A stretch of DNA of 64,000 nt from Parapristionchus giblindavisi (GCA_943737045.1 CALSFV010000036.1:310001-374000); one strand, 5' to 3'; counted from the first letter of the stretch, positions 1 through 11,563 are shown. The notes: a model not told the origin generated them from the sequence alone. A program made the numbers and translations.

Positions 1-248
1 AAGATACCGTAAACTACTCATATTTTGGCACCAATGGTATACTGTAGCACATAAAAGATACCGTAACCCACTCATACATTGGTATCCATGGTATACTGTA
101 GCACATGAGATACCGTAACCCACTCATACTTTGGTATCTATGATATACTGTACCACATAAGATACCGTAACAGACTCATAATTTGGTAAGCTAGGTATAC
201 TGTAGCACATAAGATACCGTAACCCACTCATACTTTGGTATCCATGGA
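1..248. repeat. Tandem repeat, about 53-bp unit, 4.7 copies
   Basis: Each unit starts with agataccgtaacccactc and ends with tatactgtagcacat. Units begin near 2, 55, 108, 160 and 213; the last is cut at 248. Copies differ at a few positions each, so the array is not brand new. It lies downstream of the last visible exon of the minus-strand phosphatase gene and is probably intronic. It may continue left of the window. Confidence 0.9.
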
Positions 249-288
249 ACCACAAGGACTACCGTACCACTCCGATTACTTACAGTAC

Positions 289-1533
289 CTGGGTAAGGAT
301 GTACTGTCGACTGGTCTTGGCCGGATCATACAACCAATTAGCGTTGATGTACGCACGATCGGGAGCTTCATTGAGAGAAACACGCGTAGCATCCAAGCAA
401 TCGGCGTCCTGAAAATAAAGTCAGTTAACGATACCGCAAGTCGGGTTACTGTAGCTACCGTGAAGCGATTCTTGGCTCGGTTAGCCTTGAAGGCGAGATC
501 TCCGAAGTTGGGCGGCTTGTAACACGCAATAGCGGATACGAACTCGGCCTTGATTCCACCGACACCTATAATAACTGGTGTAAAAAGAAATTATTGTCAA
601 ATAAGTTGAGCGAACGATCCGATGAAATATTCCTTCATCAAATTATGAATGAATAATATTATGAAAAATATACGTACCTACCCATTACCCAAACCATTAC
701 TCATTACCCATTTCCCATTCCATTACCCATCCCATTACCCATATACTTACCCATTTCGGAGTATTTCTGGACGAAGGCATCAGCCACTTTGATTGCTCCG
801 GTGGACCAATCGCTGCTCTTCTTTTCGACCTAAAAAATATAAGAAATTCATTTATTTAAATAATTTTATTTATTAATTTATTCATATATTTATTGCATTT
901 AAAAGAACGATGAAAGCAAGGAGCGGTGAGGGAGTGTGAAAAGGACTATCGTTTCTTTTTCGCAGCTTTTAGCTTTTGAAGAGAAACACCATAGGGCACA
1001 TTGCTAGTTAACCCATTTAATCAAAAAAAATTATATTTAAAGTGCATGCATACATATCCTTGTACATCTATTAATAATATTTATTTAATGATAACGACCA
1101 AACATACATGAACGATCGGCTTCTTCTTCTTCCTATCCCTGGCGAGACTACCAGACCTCGACGTATCAGTCTTCTTTGAGCCACTCTTGTCCCTCTCCTG
1201 AAAATGTAATACAAATTATCTTGTACAGGATCAGTTTACGATAGCTCAGGTAAGGTTACTGTAGAAAGTTTTGTCCCCTACACCCACACCCATACTTACA
1301 TTCTGAGACCTCTCAACCATGCATATTTAATAGAAGGAAAACACATTCGGTGGCTGCGGGCCCGCAAAGGCCTTGACTCTACCGCGCTAGGCATTGCAGG
1401 CCCGCAATCGCCACCCCCTCCGGGGTTGCGGGCCCGTTATGCCTGGCGCGTTAGAATCAACCCTAGGATCCAACTCACATACCTGAACATGAGACGTCTT
1501 CTTTCTGGCAGCAACAGGGCTTTCCTTGGTCAT
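289..1533 (-). CDS. Protein tyrosine phosphatase, N-terminal part (runs off left edge)
   Basis: Five minus-strand exons are visible: 1533-1483, 1197-1108, 829-751, 565-459 and 408-289, all with GT..AG introns and matching phases (149 codons so far). The first 50 residues are rich in Lys, Arg and Ser and begin MTKESPVAARKK. The PTP fold then starts: AEF, NFGDLAFKANRAKNRF, DADCLDATRVSL, YINANWL and RQYILTQ match the classical order F..N..KNRY..V.CLD..RV.L..YINAN.....YI.TQ. The catalytic Cys loop (HCSAGxGR), WPD loop and Q loop are left of the window, so activity cannot be judged. The family removes phosphate from tyrosine in cytosolic signalling; nematodes carry many such short PTPs, often sperm-enriched. 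The start at 1533 is the first Met in frame before the basic leader. Introns contain cattaccc and taccgta repeats. Confidence 0.85.
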
Positions 1534-1857
1534 TGTTACGAGGATCGATCGAACTTGGATAGCGCGAATGATATGAATGCAATGGAGAATGAAAGGAGGG
1601 CAGACAGAGATTCATTTGCATATAGGCAAATTATCTTGATGTAAATGTTTATGGAACATAAAACAAAGTGTGCACTTATAACACTTTGTGCTTGTGTACT
1701 AAACTTTTGTACTTTTGTAAGTGCACTTTTTTTAATTTAGATTAAATTTTAAATATTGTAAAATAATATAATTACACTATTGAACACGATCAAAGTGCAC
1801 GAGATTATATTCATCACTAATTATTTATCCACCTCCTAATTTCAGTGATCATATTCA

Positions 1858-2001
1858 CTAGACATTTTTTTTTCCTTTAGGCATCTTCAAATTCTTGTAA
1901 AATTGAGCAAAATCAGATGGTTCGATATTTTCCATTGATGTTGGTCTCCATTCTCCACTAGCTGCGATTTTACTCACTTTATTCGAAATCTTCTTAGCCA
2001 T
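1858..2001 (-). CDS. Small ORF, 47 aa, unrecognised
   Basis: An uninterrupted frame runs from ATG at 2001 to TAG at 1858-1860. The peptide begins MAKKISNKVSKIAASGEW, continues with a polar stretch including EPSDFAQFYKNLKMP and ends KGKKNV. Amino-acid composition is protein-like and not repeat-derived. No signal peptide or membrane segment is visible. It may be a small basic protein, a last exon, or chance. It sits 325 bases upstream of the phosphatase start on the same strand. I recognise no family. Confidence 0.3.
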   Translation of the reverse strand: MAKKISNKVSKIAASGEWRPTSMENIEPSDFAQFYKNLKMPKGKKNV

Positions 2002-2166
2002 GTAAATTTTGAGGTAGGCAATAGATCAAAACGTGTTCAGATAACTCATAGAAAATATAATAGGTATATACTATCTAGGATCTTTTGCCGGCAAACGTGA
2101 TATCACAACCTCAGCCTGAGGTGTTTACCAGAGATTCTCCCCCTACGCTTAGGACATCACGTTTGC

Positions 2167-2350
2167 CGGCAATCGCACTGAGAGCAAACTTACCTGGCAA
2201 ATCGTTACCCCGATACACTTTCCTGGCAAACGATTACCCCAAATGGTGAATTCGGCCGTTGAATTCCTTTCCATTTGGGGTAATCGTTTGCCAGGAAAGT
2301 GTATCGGGGTAACGATTTGCCAGGTAAGTTTGCTCTCAGTGCGATTGCCG
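2167..2350. repeat. 184-bp near-perfect palindrome
   Basis: Arms 2167-2246 and 2271-2350 (80 bp each) are reverse complements, with a 24-base loop. Arms begin cggcaatcgcactgagag and contain cctggcaaa motifs. A second, shorter inverted pair (ttgccggcaaacgtgat near 2095 and atcacgtttgccggcaa near 2157) lies just to the left. The arms are so alike that this looks like a recent foldback/MITE insertion. No coding capacity; the minus ORF through it is a palindrome artefact. Confidence 0.9.
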
Positions 2351-2703
2351 ATGTTCATGGATACGGTGTCTGGCTCTGGGGCGGTATTCTTATAATGTGT
2401 GTTCAAATACAGTTTGACATGCCTTGAGTGGATACCCGCGAGATGTGAATAGAAGACACGATGTCGTTCCACTACTTCAGAATCTGTCCACCGCAGACTG
2501 TTCCCACCACTGTATCCGATAGGATCCCAGAATTGAATACACTTCTTCTTTGTAAAATCATTGCATGATATGCGTCAGAATTTTTGGAAATAAAATTATA
2601 TCTTTATTCACAATGGGGGCATACAGCACAGCGTTCTCATGACTTTCAAAGCAAGAACGACCGCTCAACATACAAAATCTCTCGAATACAATGGTCTCTT
2701 CTT
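2351..2703. other. No gene seen; left half of a dispersed repeat
   Basis: No supported coding region. Bases 2625-2703 (cacagcgttctcatgacttt onwards) match 46130-46203 almost base for base. The match resumes at 3231 after the inserted element, so this is the left half of a dispersed repeat. Confidence 0.6.
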
Positions 2704-3230
2704 CTCTGAGAAAGCGACTCCCGAAATAGTCACCGAAAAAAGCTAGATAGTCGCTAGATCGTGAAAAATACAGAAAAGCTACTTGATAAAAGCTAGATAG
2801 CCGCTAGGCTAGAAAAACATCCAGGAAAAAGCTAGATAGCCGCTAGATACACATATCCGCTAGATTTTCTCCCCGAAAAGCGCTAGATCCAGCTCTCGCG
2901 CGTTGCGTAAGCGCAGCGTGTCGTTGAATTAATTTTTTAGGCCTAAAATTTACGGTTTTAATTCTTGTTTTCGTGACTTTTTTTGTTAATTTGTTCAACG
3001 ACCTCATCGTACACTCTCGTATACTTCACCCCCTGCTAATCTCGCCCCTATTCCTTCCCGGCAAAAAGTTATCACTGTATTTATGTGCCAATTCTAATTA
3101 TATTTGCGATCTCTTTTTTCTCCCACATAGCCGCACGCTAGATTTTCTCCCCGAAACACTCCCACATATTCTCCGTATAGGCACTATCTAGCTTTTTTCT
3201 GTGACTTTTCATGGAGTCAGTGTCTCAGAG
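2704..3230. mobile_element. 527-bp non-autonomous DNA transposon with terminal inverted repeats
   Basis: Left end ctctgagaaagcgactcc and right end ggagtcagtgtctcagag are inverted repeats. The similarity continues inward through gtcac...aaaaaagctagatag on both sides. The interior carries many gctagatagccgctag-like subrepeats. The same flanking sequence is uninterrupted at 46188-46212, which is an empty-site relative, so insertion is shown by comparison. Target duplication is short (2-3 bases) and not certain. There is no transposase ORF. Confidence 0.8.
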
Positions 3231-4305
3231 TTTGTCTTGCTTTGGAAGAAAAATGGCTTGGACCAGAATACTGTGACAGGCAGAATAAAGGAAAAGGGCC
3301 CCCATTGGATACGATTCCCGTGGATGCATCGAATTGCTATGGAATGGTGGAAAACGATATTCTGAAAATAATAAAGTCATAAAATAATAATAATAATAAT
3401 AAAATAATATAAAACAAAGTCGTAAGAACGTCAACGAACGTCGTAAGTAAGAATATAATTTAATCATTTCAATGTACGGTAATGTTAAAGGTTTACATTT
3501 ACATTTTTTTACATTTAAACACTTTATCGTGATCAACTAAGCGGTGGGTCACCGGATCTGTAGTGACATGATGAGATGGTTCCACTGATCCTTGTTGCGT
3601 GCAACGTTGAAACACTCTTCTCGACCATCTGTCAGTCATCTGTAAAGGTTAACAGTTACAATATACTATAATATATAATATAGCTATAATATAGCTATAT
3701 TGAAAGCTAGAATATAAATTGATACAAAAGAAACAATACAACAAACTCACTGGACACTACAATAATTTAATGTCTATTTAATAAATTCAATTTCATTGTA
3801 GTGATCAAAACCTATTGTATTCGTCATTGCGCACAAGATAAATCTCTACTATGAAACCTATCTCAGAAATGTTTCACCTCCCCTGACAATGAGTCCTTTT
3901 GGGTGATTTCGTAGGTTTATATTCAGAAATATTGGTTGTGAAGAGATCGATATGATTCTGATACGAAAGGGCACACCGAAAAAAATTATGAAATGAAACT
4001 ACAGCTGAAAAACTAACGCCTATAAACTGTTCAAGTAATACTTTTCACTCACCGCGTTGACAATACTCTCTTGTAAACAAAGAAAGCGATAGAGTGTGGC
4101 CAGAGCGATCACTGCTAGGCCAGTGATCACCAGGATGATAACATGAAATTGGATGACATGTGGCGATCGATATTTGTCCGTCGCTAACGTCGTCGCTTTT
4201 AAGATAGCGATATTGGTGACGGTTATAGTAGTGTTCTTTGTAGTTCATTGTTCATTGTAATCACAAAGTACAATATGACCACAATTGTATTATTATTTGT
4301 TAATA

Positions 4306-4337
<32 letters not shown>

Positions 4338-4985
4338 GTAACCACGAGTATTCATGGCAAGATCTAAAAGATGATAGTGGTTGGAAAGGGGTTTGCTGTT
4401 TCGTATTCCAATTCTTCTTTTCTTATAAAATAATATAATAAAATAGTAATTTCTCTTTCTCTTTCGACTGATAATAAATACATCCACAGCTGAAAGAAAG
4501 AAAAATTCTCTCCATCATAAAACATAATCATAGACAATTCAATGCCCTTTTGTTTGCTTTGGTGTATCAATCAAAATCTCTCTTCACGATAGTCATCTGT
4601 TTCGATCGGTCCTCTTCACTCCTCTCAGCCCCGCCTACTCTTCCTCTACCTCACCCCTTCCTCATCATATTTCAATCTGTCCCTCTACCTCTACCTCTCC
4701 TTCTACCTCTCCTTTCCTTAATCGCCCCTCGGCCACGTCACTGTATTGCACATTTCTTATCATTTCTTATCATTTCTCCAATTCTGTCTACATTCTTTTC
4801 CGACTCGAATTCGCCACAATTCTTATTCTTCTTTATTTTTCTATTGACCAACAATTCAGTATTATGTGCAGCATGTAAATGTAGTCTAAAATATTTGTAT
4901 AACATGCAATTCTTAAATATTTAAGCCCACTCCTATTGTTTGAATGTTTATCCTATTGTCCCTGGATAATGAAAGATAATTTCAG
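3231..4985. other. No supported gene; dispersed repeats and AT-rich sequence
   Basis: 3485-3605 is a repeat whose reverse complement recurs at about 39480-39575 (shared ggatcagtggaacc and cagatccggtgac). 3800-3890 matches 33710-33785 (shared gaaacctatctcagaaatg). 4305-4336 is (ATT)n. 4077-4103 holds gtgtggccagagcga, a scrap of the common TTAA palindromic element. 4600-4740 is a pyrimidine-rich (CTCTACCT)n-like tract that opens a spurious frame. Nothing else seen. Confidence 0.5.
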
Positions 4986-5603
4986 GAGAATTTGGAAATT
5001 TTTCTTGGTTTTTTTTGCGATGATTTGGATGAAAAGGTTCGTTGCCATTTTTTGATACCGTTTTGGGAGAAAATCAATGGATTATGAAAAAAGTTAATTT
5101 TTGCAATTTCATAAGTTTTTCACCTAATAATTTTAACTTCATTTGTTACATTTAGAAATAAACGTACAGAGCTACAAATAGGACATTTATGCGGCGACGA
5201 CGAAAAGGTGGTTCTTATTATAATAATTCCTATGACTTTTTATTATTTCCAGGGCAAAATAATAAAGAAAGCTGAACTAATAAATGAGGAAATCGTAATC
5301 GCGATTTGTGATAAGGTAACAATATTTATTTACTCATTGATAGTTATATCACTTTTTCTATGATTCAAAATCAAAATCCATAGAATTCATTCAAAGAATA
5401 AAGTTTCAAATTAGCTCGGATTTTCCTTTAAATGAAAATAAAACAACATTTTTCAGTTTGAAAGAGATAATAATCCAAATGTTTCATTTGCTATTCCAAT
5501 AAATGAAGATTATCGATCAAAAAATGGAATTAAATTTAATGTCAGTGTGTGGAAAATTAGGAGAGTGTGGCCAGAGCGGATATATGATTGTTTTGTATTG
5601 TAG
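4986..5603 (+). CDS. Possible exon cluster of an unrecognised gene
   Basis: Three phase-compatible segments look like exons: 5156-5207 (ends GHLCGDDEK), 5253-5315 (KIIKKAELINEEIVIAICDK) and 5457-5603 (FERDNNPNVSFAIPINEDY..., ending at TAG 5601-5603). All have AG acceptors and GT donors. A fourth segment at 4986-5036 (ENLEIFLGFFCDDLDEK) has good splice sites but does not join in frame with the next, so the 5' end is unresolved or decayed. The last 15 or so codons are written in MITE-derived bases (agagtgtggccagagcgg), and the preceding intron holds the other end of that MITE. No domain recognised. It could be a decaying gene. Confidence 0.35.
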
Positions 5604-6087
5604 ATTATTTTCTTGTATTTTAATGTACCTCATTCATTGTATGCTCTACTGCTTTTAATTGAATAAATTGTATTTTATTTGGAAAAAAACGTTCCTGGAC
5701 ACTACCACAGAATTAAACAAACACATATTTATTTATTTATCGTACACCACAAGGGTGCTTCATCAACTACAAAATTGTTCGAGTACAAATAAATAATGTG
5801 GAATAACAAAATATCAAAAATATTATAAGTGAGGGGATGGGTATGGTGGAACACAGTGAGCAATTAACAATATTTTAAAATTTCTCCCGATTTATCATAT
5901 TTTCAGTGGTTTTTTTTAATTAATAAGAAAACGGAAAAAAATTATACAAGACTGGCAAATTTTTTGTTAATCAAATTTCAGTTAATCTAATTATCTATTA
6001 GAGCATAATCATTCTTCGATCTACGTTCTGATTCATTTCATTATTACTACTTTTGATCCTCGGAGGCGGTCGTTTGTCACTCAAGAC

Positions 6088-7271
6088 ATGACTATTCCTT
6101 ATCTCGAAATCGTAGTTATATCGATCGCTACCGTACTTATCGCAGGTAAGAACATGTTTGATCTTTGATCTTTGAACTTAATCTTTGATCTTTGATCCTT
6201 TCAGCATGTTCGAAACAAAGAACCGGGAAAACTCCCGCCGTTCAAGCTCCTCTGCCACCACTCGCTCAACCGCCCAAGCCATCAGACCCTGATCCCATGG
6301 AGGTCTTAACTTTACTTAAACAACTTAACAAGTACTTAACTTAAGCAACTTAACTTAAGCACGTACTTAACTAAGGTGCCTTTAGGTCTCGGCAAAGGAC
6401 TTGTCGGTCAAGTCAGTCTCGCGTCCGGCCCCAGCTGCTGCAAATCCCGCTGTACCAGCCAAACCGGAGCTTTCTAAGCAAGCACCGGCCGCTCCTGGAG
6501 CTAGCTCAGCTCCTGGAGCTATCGCAGCTCCTGCAGTTGCTCCAGCCGCAGCCGTAGAAAAGCCGCAAGCTCCGAAGAAGGTAATTGATTAGTCGATACT
6601 CACCCCCTGCGAATTTGATCTCTTGTCTTCAAAATATTTCTTTTGAAGTTATTTTAAGTAGAGGGTCTAGTGAGCTTTGGATAATCGTAGAATATTGATT
6701 GACCTTGTTAGTATTTACCATGAAAAGACTTCCTTGTCAATTTAGTCAATGCTGTCAATTTAGTAGCTTTAGTCAATTTAGTCAATTGTACAATTTCAGG
6801 AAGATCCGAAGAAAGACAAGCCAACCCCCTCATTGATTGCTAAGACTTGTGTTGCTCCCACGGTGAAACCCACAGCGCCTCTCCCGCAACCCACTCCAAC
6901 CCCGCCTCCAAAGGTTGCATTTAATGACACTTAGTGCCTTAAGGTGACCTTATCAATTTAAGACTGAAGCCCCTCCTGGTTCTTCCGAGATCGATTCGAA
7001 AAATGGTGGCAAATCGATGAGGAAGAACGAGGATGATGATAGATCTAGGAAATCGAGTAGAGAGAACGCCGACACACCTCTAAAGTCTAAACGCAATAAG
7101 AAGGTACCTTAGCCCGAGTTAAGTTAGGGTCACTTAAGGACTTGGTCTTAACTAAGTTAAGACCGTAAGTAACGCTAAATAACGATTAAGGATGAAGACG
7201 ACGGAGGCTACGAACAGATACATGACATGACTGCGGATGAATTGAAGAAGGTCCTCTTGCCTGACAAATGA
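6088..7271 (+). CDS. Pro/Ala/Lys-rich protein with N-terminal hydrophobic anchor, 228 aa
   Basis: Six exons: 6088-6145, 6205-6302, 6386-6580, 6800-6913, 6963-7103 and 7191-7271 (stop TGA). Phases all agree. Residues 1-19 (MTIPYLEIVVISIATVLIA) are a clear signal peptide or signal anchor followed by ACSKQR. Residues 25-155 are dominated by Pro and Ala with scattered Lys, then a charged stretch with SMRKNEDDDRSRKSS, and the C-terminus reads GGYEQIHDMTADELKKVLLP. No catalytic motif is visible. The layout suggests a secreted or single-pass protein with an unstructured tail. Introns are 35-220 bases, several built of acttaa/ttaagt repeats, and intron 1 carries tttgatctttgatc repeats. The donor after 6302 (GTCTTA) is weak but the frame on both sides is strong. 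Function unknown. Confidence 0.75.
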
Positions 7272-8171
7272 GAGGTCAAAGATCAAAGATCAATTGATCT
7301 ACCTCAAGAGATCAACTATATCTACTCTGTTGATCGAAAGATAAAGAGATTGATCAATGTCTTTCGTTAAGATATTCACATTCTAAACAATTTTCAAACC
7401 TTCTAAATAAATAAATATAAATAAATTCTCATTTGTGAACTCATCTCATGCTTGCGATAAGCAAGCCATAAAAATTCGCAAGGCTACAACTATAGGGTGC
7501 GGTAGCTAGATTACGGTGGTTCGGGTTACGGTATCCAAAAAAATGAGTTGATAGTTGATAAATCCGCAAACGATACATCTCTCACAACCCCTTATTGGAA
7601 CTTTTACACATGTGTATCTTCAAATACAACAAGCATCCTTGATGAGAACATGTGTTTATCGTGCAGTCTCCACTACATAAACGGTGTGAAACACGAGTGT
7701 GACTGGTTGGATAATAGTGAATATGCGAGACGTTATTCGTATGAGAATTGATTATCATTGCCGGGACACTGTTAACAATACAAAAATAAGGTAAACATTG
7801 GATGAAGAAAATGATTGCGTGTAAACAAAGTATACGCAAAAAATAGTCAAAATCGGAACAAAAATACATAAAATCAATTTTTGCGCGAAAGTTTGATAGT
7901 GAGAACATATTATTGAAGAGAAGATCTCTACAATCTCTCACTCCATCTTTTTGTTTATTAGATCAACGGATAATAATACAAAATGGATGGACTGACAAAA
8001 CAACCTGTAAATATGGAAAGTTATTGATTATATTGATTGATATGATAGATGGACGACTGACTGCTATTCATGATCAACGTATAAATTAAATGCTCAACAA
8101 GAAACGAAACAGGTTGGGGGCGTGGCTAATGGAAAAGGGGGCGTGGCTTAATAACAACAAGTGGGCGGAGT
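7272..8171. other. Intergenic; one doubtful short ORF
   Basis: Contains an AT-rich 3' flank (aataaataaatataaataaa near 7410). A plus ORF at 7548-7751 is Cys-rich near its middle (YTCVSS, CLSCSLHY) but has no supporting context. From about 7860 the sequence is the left part of a block repeated at 15180-16050 (SPT6 3' flank). Confidence 0.4.
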
Positions 8172-9870
8172 CTATCGACTATAATGGGACATGGGCGGTC
8201 GGTCACGATAATGTGCCTTGAACCATGTGAGCATGGACTCGATTGATGGGAACATTTGGCCTCTGAAAAAGAATTAATAGTAAATAAATAAATAAATAAA
8301 AATAATAAATATTAAATTTTGGACTGCGAATTCATGTTTCTAGCATCACTCAATTAAATCAAACTGCCAGATGTTTCAATAGATGAGAAGGTATGCAAGT
8401 ACTGTTCCTAAACATACAAAGTCCGTTAGAATGCAAGACGATTGTCACTACCGTGCCCATCACTGGCCTACGCTATACCTACAGTTACCATATCCACCGT
8501 TCCCCTACAGTAAGGCTATAGCTACAGTATACACTGCATATAGCTACAGTGAGACAGATAACCACATCCACCGCATATGCCTACAGTATGAACACAGCTA
8601 CCGTAACCAACCCGTACGCCTACAGTATGCCCTATGTACAGTACCTGAATCGTAGTCCCTCGGGCTGTGGTGTGAAGTACTCCTGCTTCAGCTTTCTCAT
8701 GAGATAGTTCAACGTGAACTTTCCCGGATAGTGCGTCGACGGAGTGAAACAGTAACTGAATGCGAACAAATTAACTATTGATTGATTCACTGATTATTGA
8801 TTGATTCAATTCGGGAGCTAAATAGATACCAAGTCAGGTTAAAAGGGCATCATTTTGTGGTCCGAGGCTGAATATTCTGTGTAAAGCAGCGGAATGTAAT
8901 TCTAGCGCGAATAGCTCCTAAAGTAATGACAGAATTAGATTCGATAATCACCTAATTAGATTAAAAAACTCCCCTAATTAGATTCATAGTTTCTAATTAC
9001 ATTTCACTCGAGTCGCCTGAGAATCGCACATTAATTGTCGCAAATATTAATGAATGTGAGTCCTAATGTTAGACATGAAAATCAAGAGATGATAGAGATT
9101 TTAGATAAAATTGTTCGTCAAAAAACATACGGAATCTTGGATGGATTAGCCCTCCTCTCATCTTGTAGATGCATTTCGATCTCATCCTTCTTCTCGCTCG
9201 TTTGTCCCTCCAGTGCGTACTTGTGATTCAATACTCCCCTAATTAGATTCATAGTTTAAATGAAGATTACGGTAAGCGAGGGAATACAGAGTGCAGCGTG
9301 TCAGATTAATGTTTGAGCATGTTTACAAAGTAGTACGGTAGGTCAGGTCGCTGACTACGCTAGGGATCAGAGGATCACTCTATAGTGCAGAAAATTCATA
9401 TAATCAATCAATATCTTACAGTATGATAAGTTTCTTTCCAAGAGTGAACGGTTTCTCCTTCTCATGTTCCATGACGTCAACGTGACAGTAGATGCCATCG
9501 GCAACCTAGAGATAAAACTAATCAATATTATCGATTATTATCCCTCTGGTAATATGATATCTGCCTGTTCTTGTACAATCCGCAACGGAACACTCGCAAA
9601 GTCACTTTCACAGACTTAGCTTCCAATTCAATACAAAAATGCCACTTTTTGAAAAACAAGACTTAAATTTTATAAAGAACATTAAAATATTTGCACACCT
9701 TCGCTGGGATTATCGGACAGCGCCTTGTTGTGAACGAAACACTGGATGCCGTTGTCAAGAAGAATCTGCAATCAATCAATAAAATCTTCAATCAATCAAT
9801 CAATCGATAATCCTGCCGGATCCGTCGACTCGTAGTGCGTGAAGATGTGGCATCTGTAATTAGGCACCAT
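8172..9870 (-). pseudogene. SPT6 C-terminal fragment (S1 end, tandem SH2 region)
   Basis: Minus-strand exon-like segments match the SPT6 C-terminus in order: 9858-9817 (CHIFTHYESTDPAG), 9773-9704 (LLDNGIQCFVHNKALSDNP; S1-type LDNG..GF), 9505-9419 (DGIYCHVDVMEHEKEKPFTL; first SH2), 9230-9137 (linker ending PSKIP), 8759-8655 (YCFTPSTHYPGKFTLNYL...PEGLRFR; second SH2) and 8277-8172 (GQMFPSIESMLTWFKAHY, stop). The last three exons splice in phase. SPT6 segments expected between LDNG and DGIY, and those after the first SH2, are missing or unrecognisable, so this is a partial copy. Unlike typical SPT6 it ends within about 12 residues of the SH2 end. The segment near 9600-9540 may be another decayed exon. 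Duplicated at 15473-16050. Confidence 0.7.
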
Positions 9871-10642
9871 AAATGGATAGAATACAATAAATCAATATCA
9901 CAGATTACAGTTTTACACTCTTTATACAGATACCCGAACCGTGTTTACATGTAGATATTGTTAAATGATACATTAGATGTTTTTTTTAAAGTAATGTGAA
10001 TGGAAAACTCATTGTCAGGCCCGCCCTAATTATAATTCCTAATTATATTTTGTTATAATATTCCTCTCCCTACCCACTAGTCATCATGGGCTGTGCCATT
10101 GGGCATGGAAACATGACTGTTTATAGATTATAATAGATGAAGAACGAGTTGATAAATACGTTTCTGAAATAATTACATTTCATTATATTTACTTTTTATG
10201 CCAAAAGAATGAATCATAATTTAACACACGTTACTATTCTATATTTTCATAAAATAAAATTACAAATAAATTCTAAGGTCTGCCTTCGAACTCGTCAGTG
10301 GTCTCCTCTTTTAGAGGCGGGTCATGATTAAAATGGAATATTCTCAAAATCATTTTAATCATGTTCTGGCAGAGATATGCACGAGTGGTTTCCACCCGTT
10401 AAACCAGACTACTCGTGATTTATGAAGATAGAAATGATATTACCTTGCAATACCGTAATATTCGAGCAGCACCGTAACCTACAACTCCAGCAATACGGTA
10501 ATCTCCAAAGGCGAAGGGAGCCCACCTGCTTGGTTTAGTTGAAGCGAGAGAAGGTGAGCTAAGAAAGAGATACCTAGAAATGATTATGATGACTAATTGA
10601 AAAAGTCACTGACAAACAAAATAGCAAGAATCGTAATTAGAA
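9871..10642. other. No gene seen
   Basis: AT-rich sequence with one small hairpin: 10323-10335 and 10351-10363 are catgattaaaatg and its reverse complement. CTACCGTAA-type dispersed motifs occur at 10455-10500. Nothing else supported. Confidence 0.4.
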
Positions 10643-10737
10643 CATAGGTCGAATAGTTACGCTACAGTTTTGCAAAATGCGGCCTGGTTTTCACAAAAAA
10701 AATCGGTCAAGCTTCGTAGTGTACGTTTCGACCTATG
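10643..10737. mobile_element. Family A MITE (cataggtcgaa...ttcgacctatg), 95 bp, 8-bp TSD
   Basis: Ends are cataggtcgaa and ttcgacctatg. The 8 bases on each side are both aattagaa (10635-10642 and 10738-10745), an 8-bp target-site duplication as made by hAT transposases. This is the shortest complete member in the window; others are at 20416, 26428 and 61597, with a right end only at 17520-17577. Confidence 0.85.
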
Positions 10738-11112
10738 AATTAGAAATCACTTCAAACCCCAAATAAACAACAGTAGTAATCAAGATAATCACAAGAAAAC
10801 ACACTGATGCCTGGGATGAGGAGTGTGGTAGCCAGAGGGTATATACCGAAGGTGTGTCCACAACATGACAACAAATTATTGATTGATAAATAAAGTGTTA
10901 GTGACAAGAGAATCAGTGAAGGGAAGGAGCACTATTCATTTGATTCAATCTTTCCCACATTCCCTTTTATATTCTAAATTTGACGATAAAGATACGACCC
11001 AAAACTATTTATATTGCCGCAAAACATTGAACCAACTAGATCACACACTCTTTCTCTCGCACTCATAGACCCTCTTACTTATTAGCCATTTTATAGAAAA
11101 AGTTCAAATATT
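10738..11112. other. No gene seen
   Basis: AT-rich sequence without a supported exon. A plus frame at 10883-11068 has no domain or codon signal that I can recognise. Confidence 0.4.
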
Positions 11113-11322
11113 CACTGTGGTCATACATTTTCGATACCCTCGCCGTCTATTTTTATATAGTGGGTAAATTCTTGAATTAGGGTGGGTTGATTCACAAAAT
11201 CCGTTATTTTCGCTTAAAAATCGTCATTTTTAGCTTCCTTTTTTATCAAGTGGCCTAAAATGGGCCTTATATAGTGGGTAAATCCTCGCACTGCGAGGGT
11301 ATGGCAATGTATGACTGTGGTC
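11113..11322. repeat. MITE-like inverted repeat, about 210 bp
   Basis: Left arm actgtggtcatacatt..ataccctcgc and right arm gcgagggtat..aatgtatgactgtgg are inverted. Inside, tatatagtgggtaaat occurs twice directly (11153 and 11268). No coding capacity. Confidence 0.65.
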
Positions 11323-11496
11323 GAAATAGTACTTTTCAGAAAGACTTCTGCGAGCCTGAAGCAGCATTTTTTCCAAACGCTTTTTCGAGTTCTTTCAAAT
11401 GAACAATCTTTCTTGTGACACACGACATACCGCACTTACAATTAGATAGGCAATGTGGACAAATATTCAATCGATATAATTCAAAAGGAATCTTAA

Positions 11497-11563
11497 CAAA
11501 ACGTGCGCACGTCCACGTGCGTTTTTCAGTTAGTAAAACGCACTTGGACGTACGCACGTTTTG
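11497..11563. repeat. 67-bp palindrome with gtgcgcacgtttt ends
   Basis: Arms caaaacgtgcgcacgtcc and its approximate reverse complement ggacgtacgcacgttttg flank a short loop (cagttagtaa). It shares terminal bases with the palindrome at 56971-57050, so they are probably one MITE family. Confidence 0.7.

Noticed and set aside
1..248. CRISPR-like regular repeats
   Set aside because: Units are directly adjacent with no unique spacers, and the host is a eukaryote. It is an ordinary minisatellite.
235..522. 95-aa plus-strand ORF
   Set aside because: Shadow of phosphatase exons 4 and 5, which lie on the minus strand and match the PTP family.
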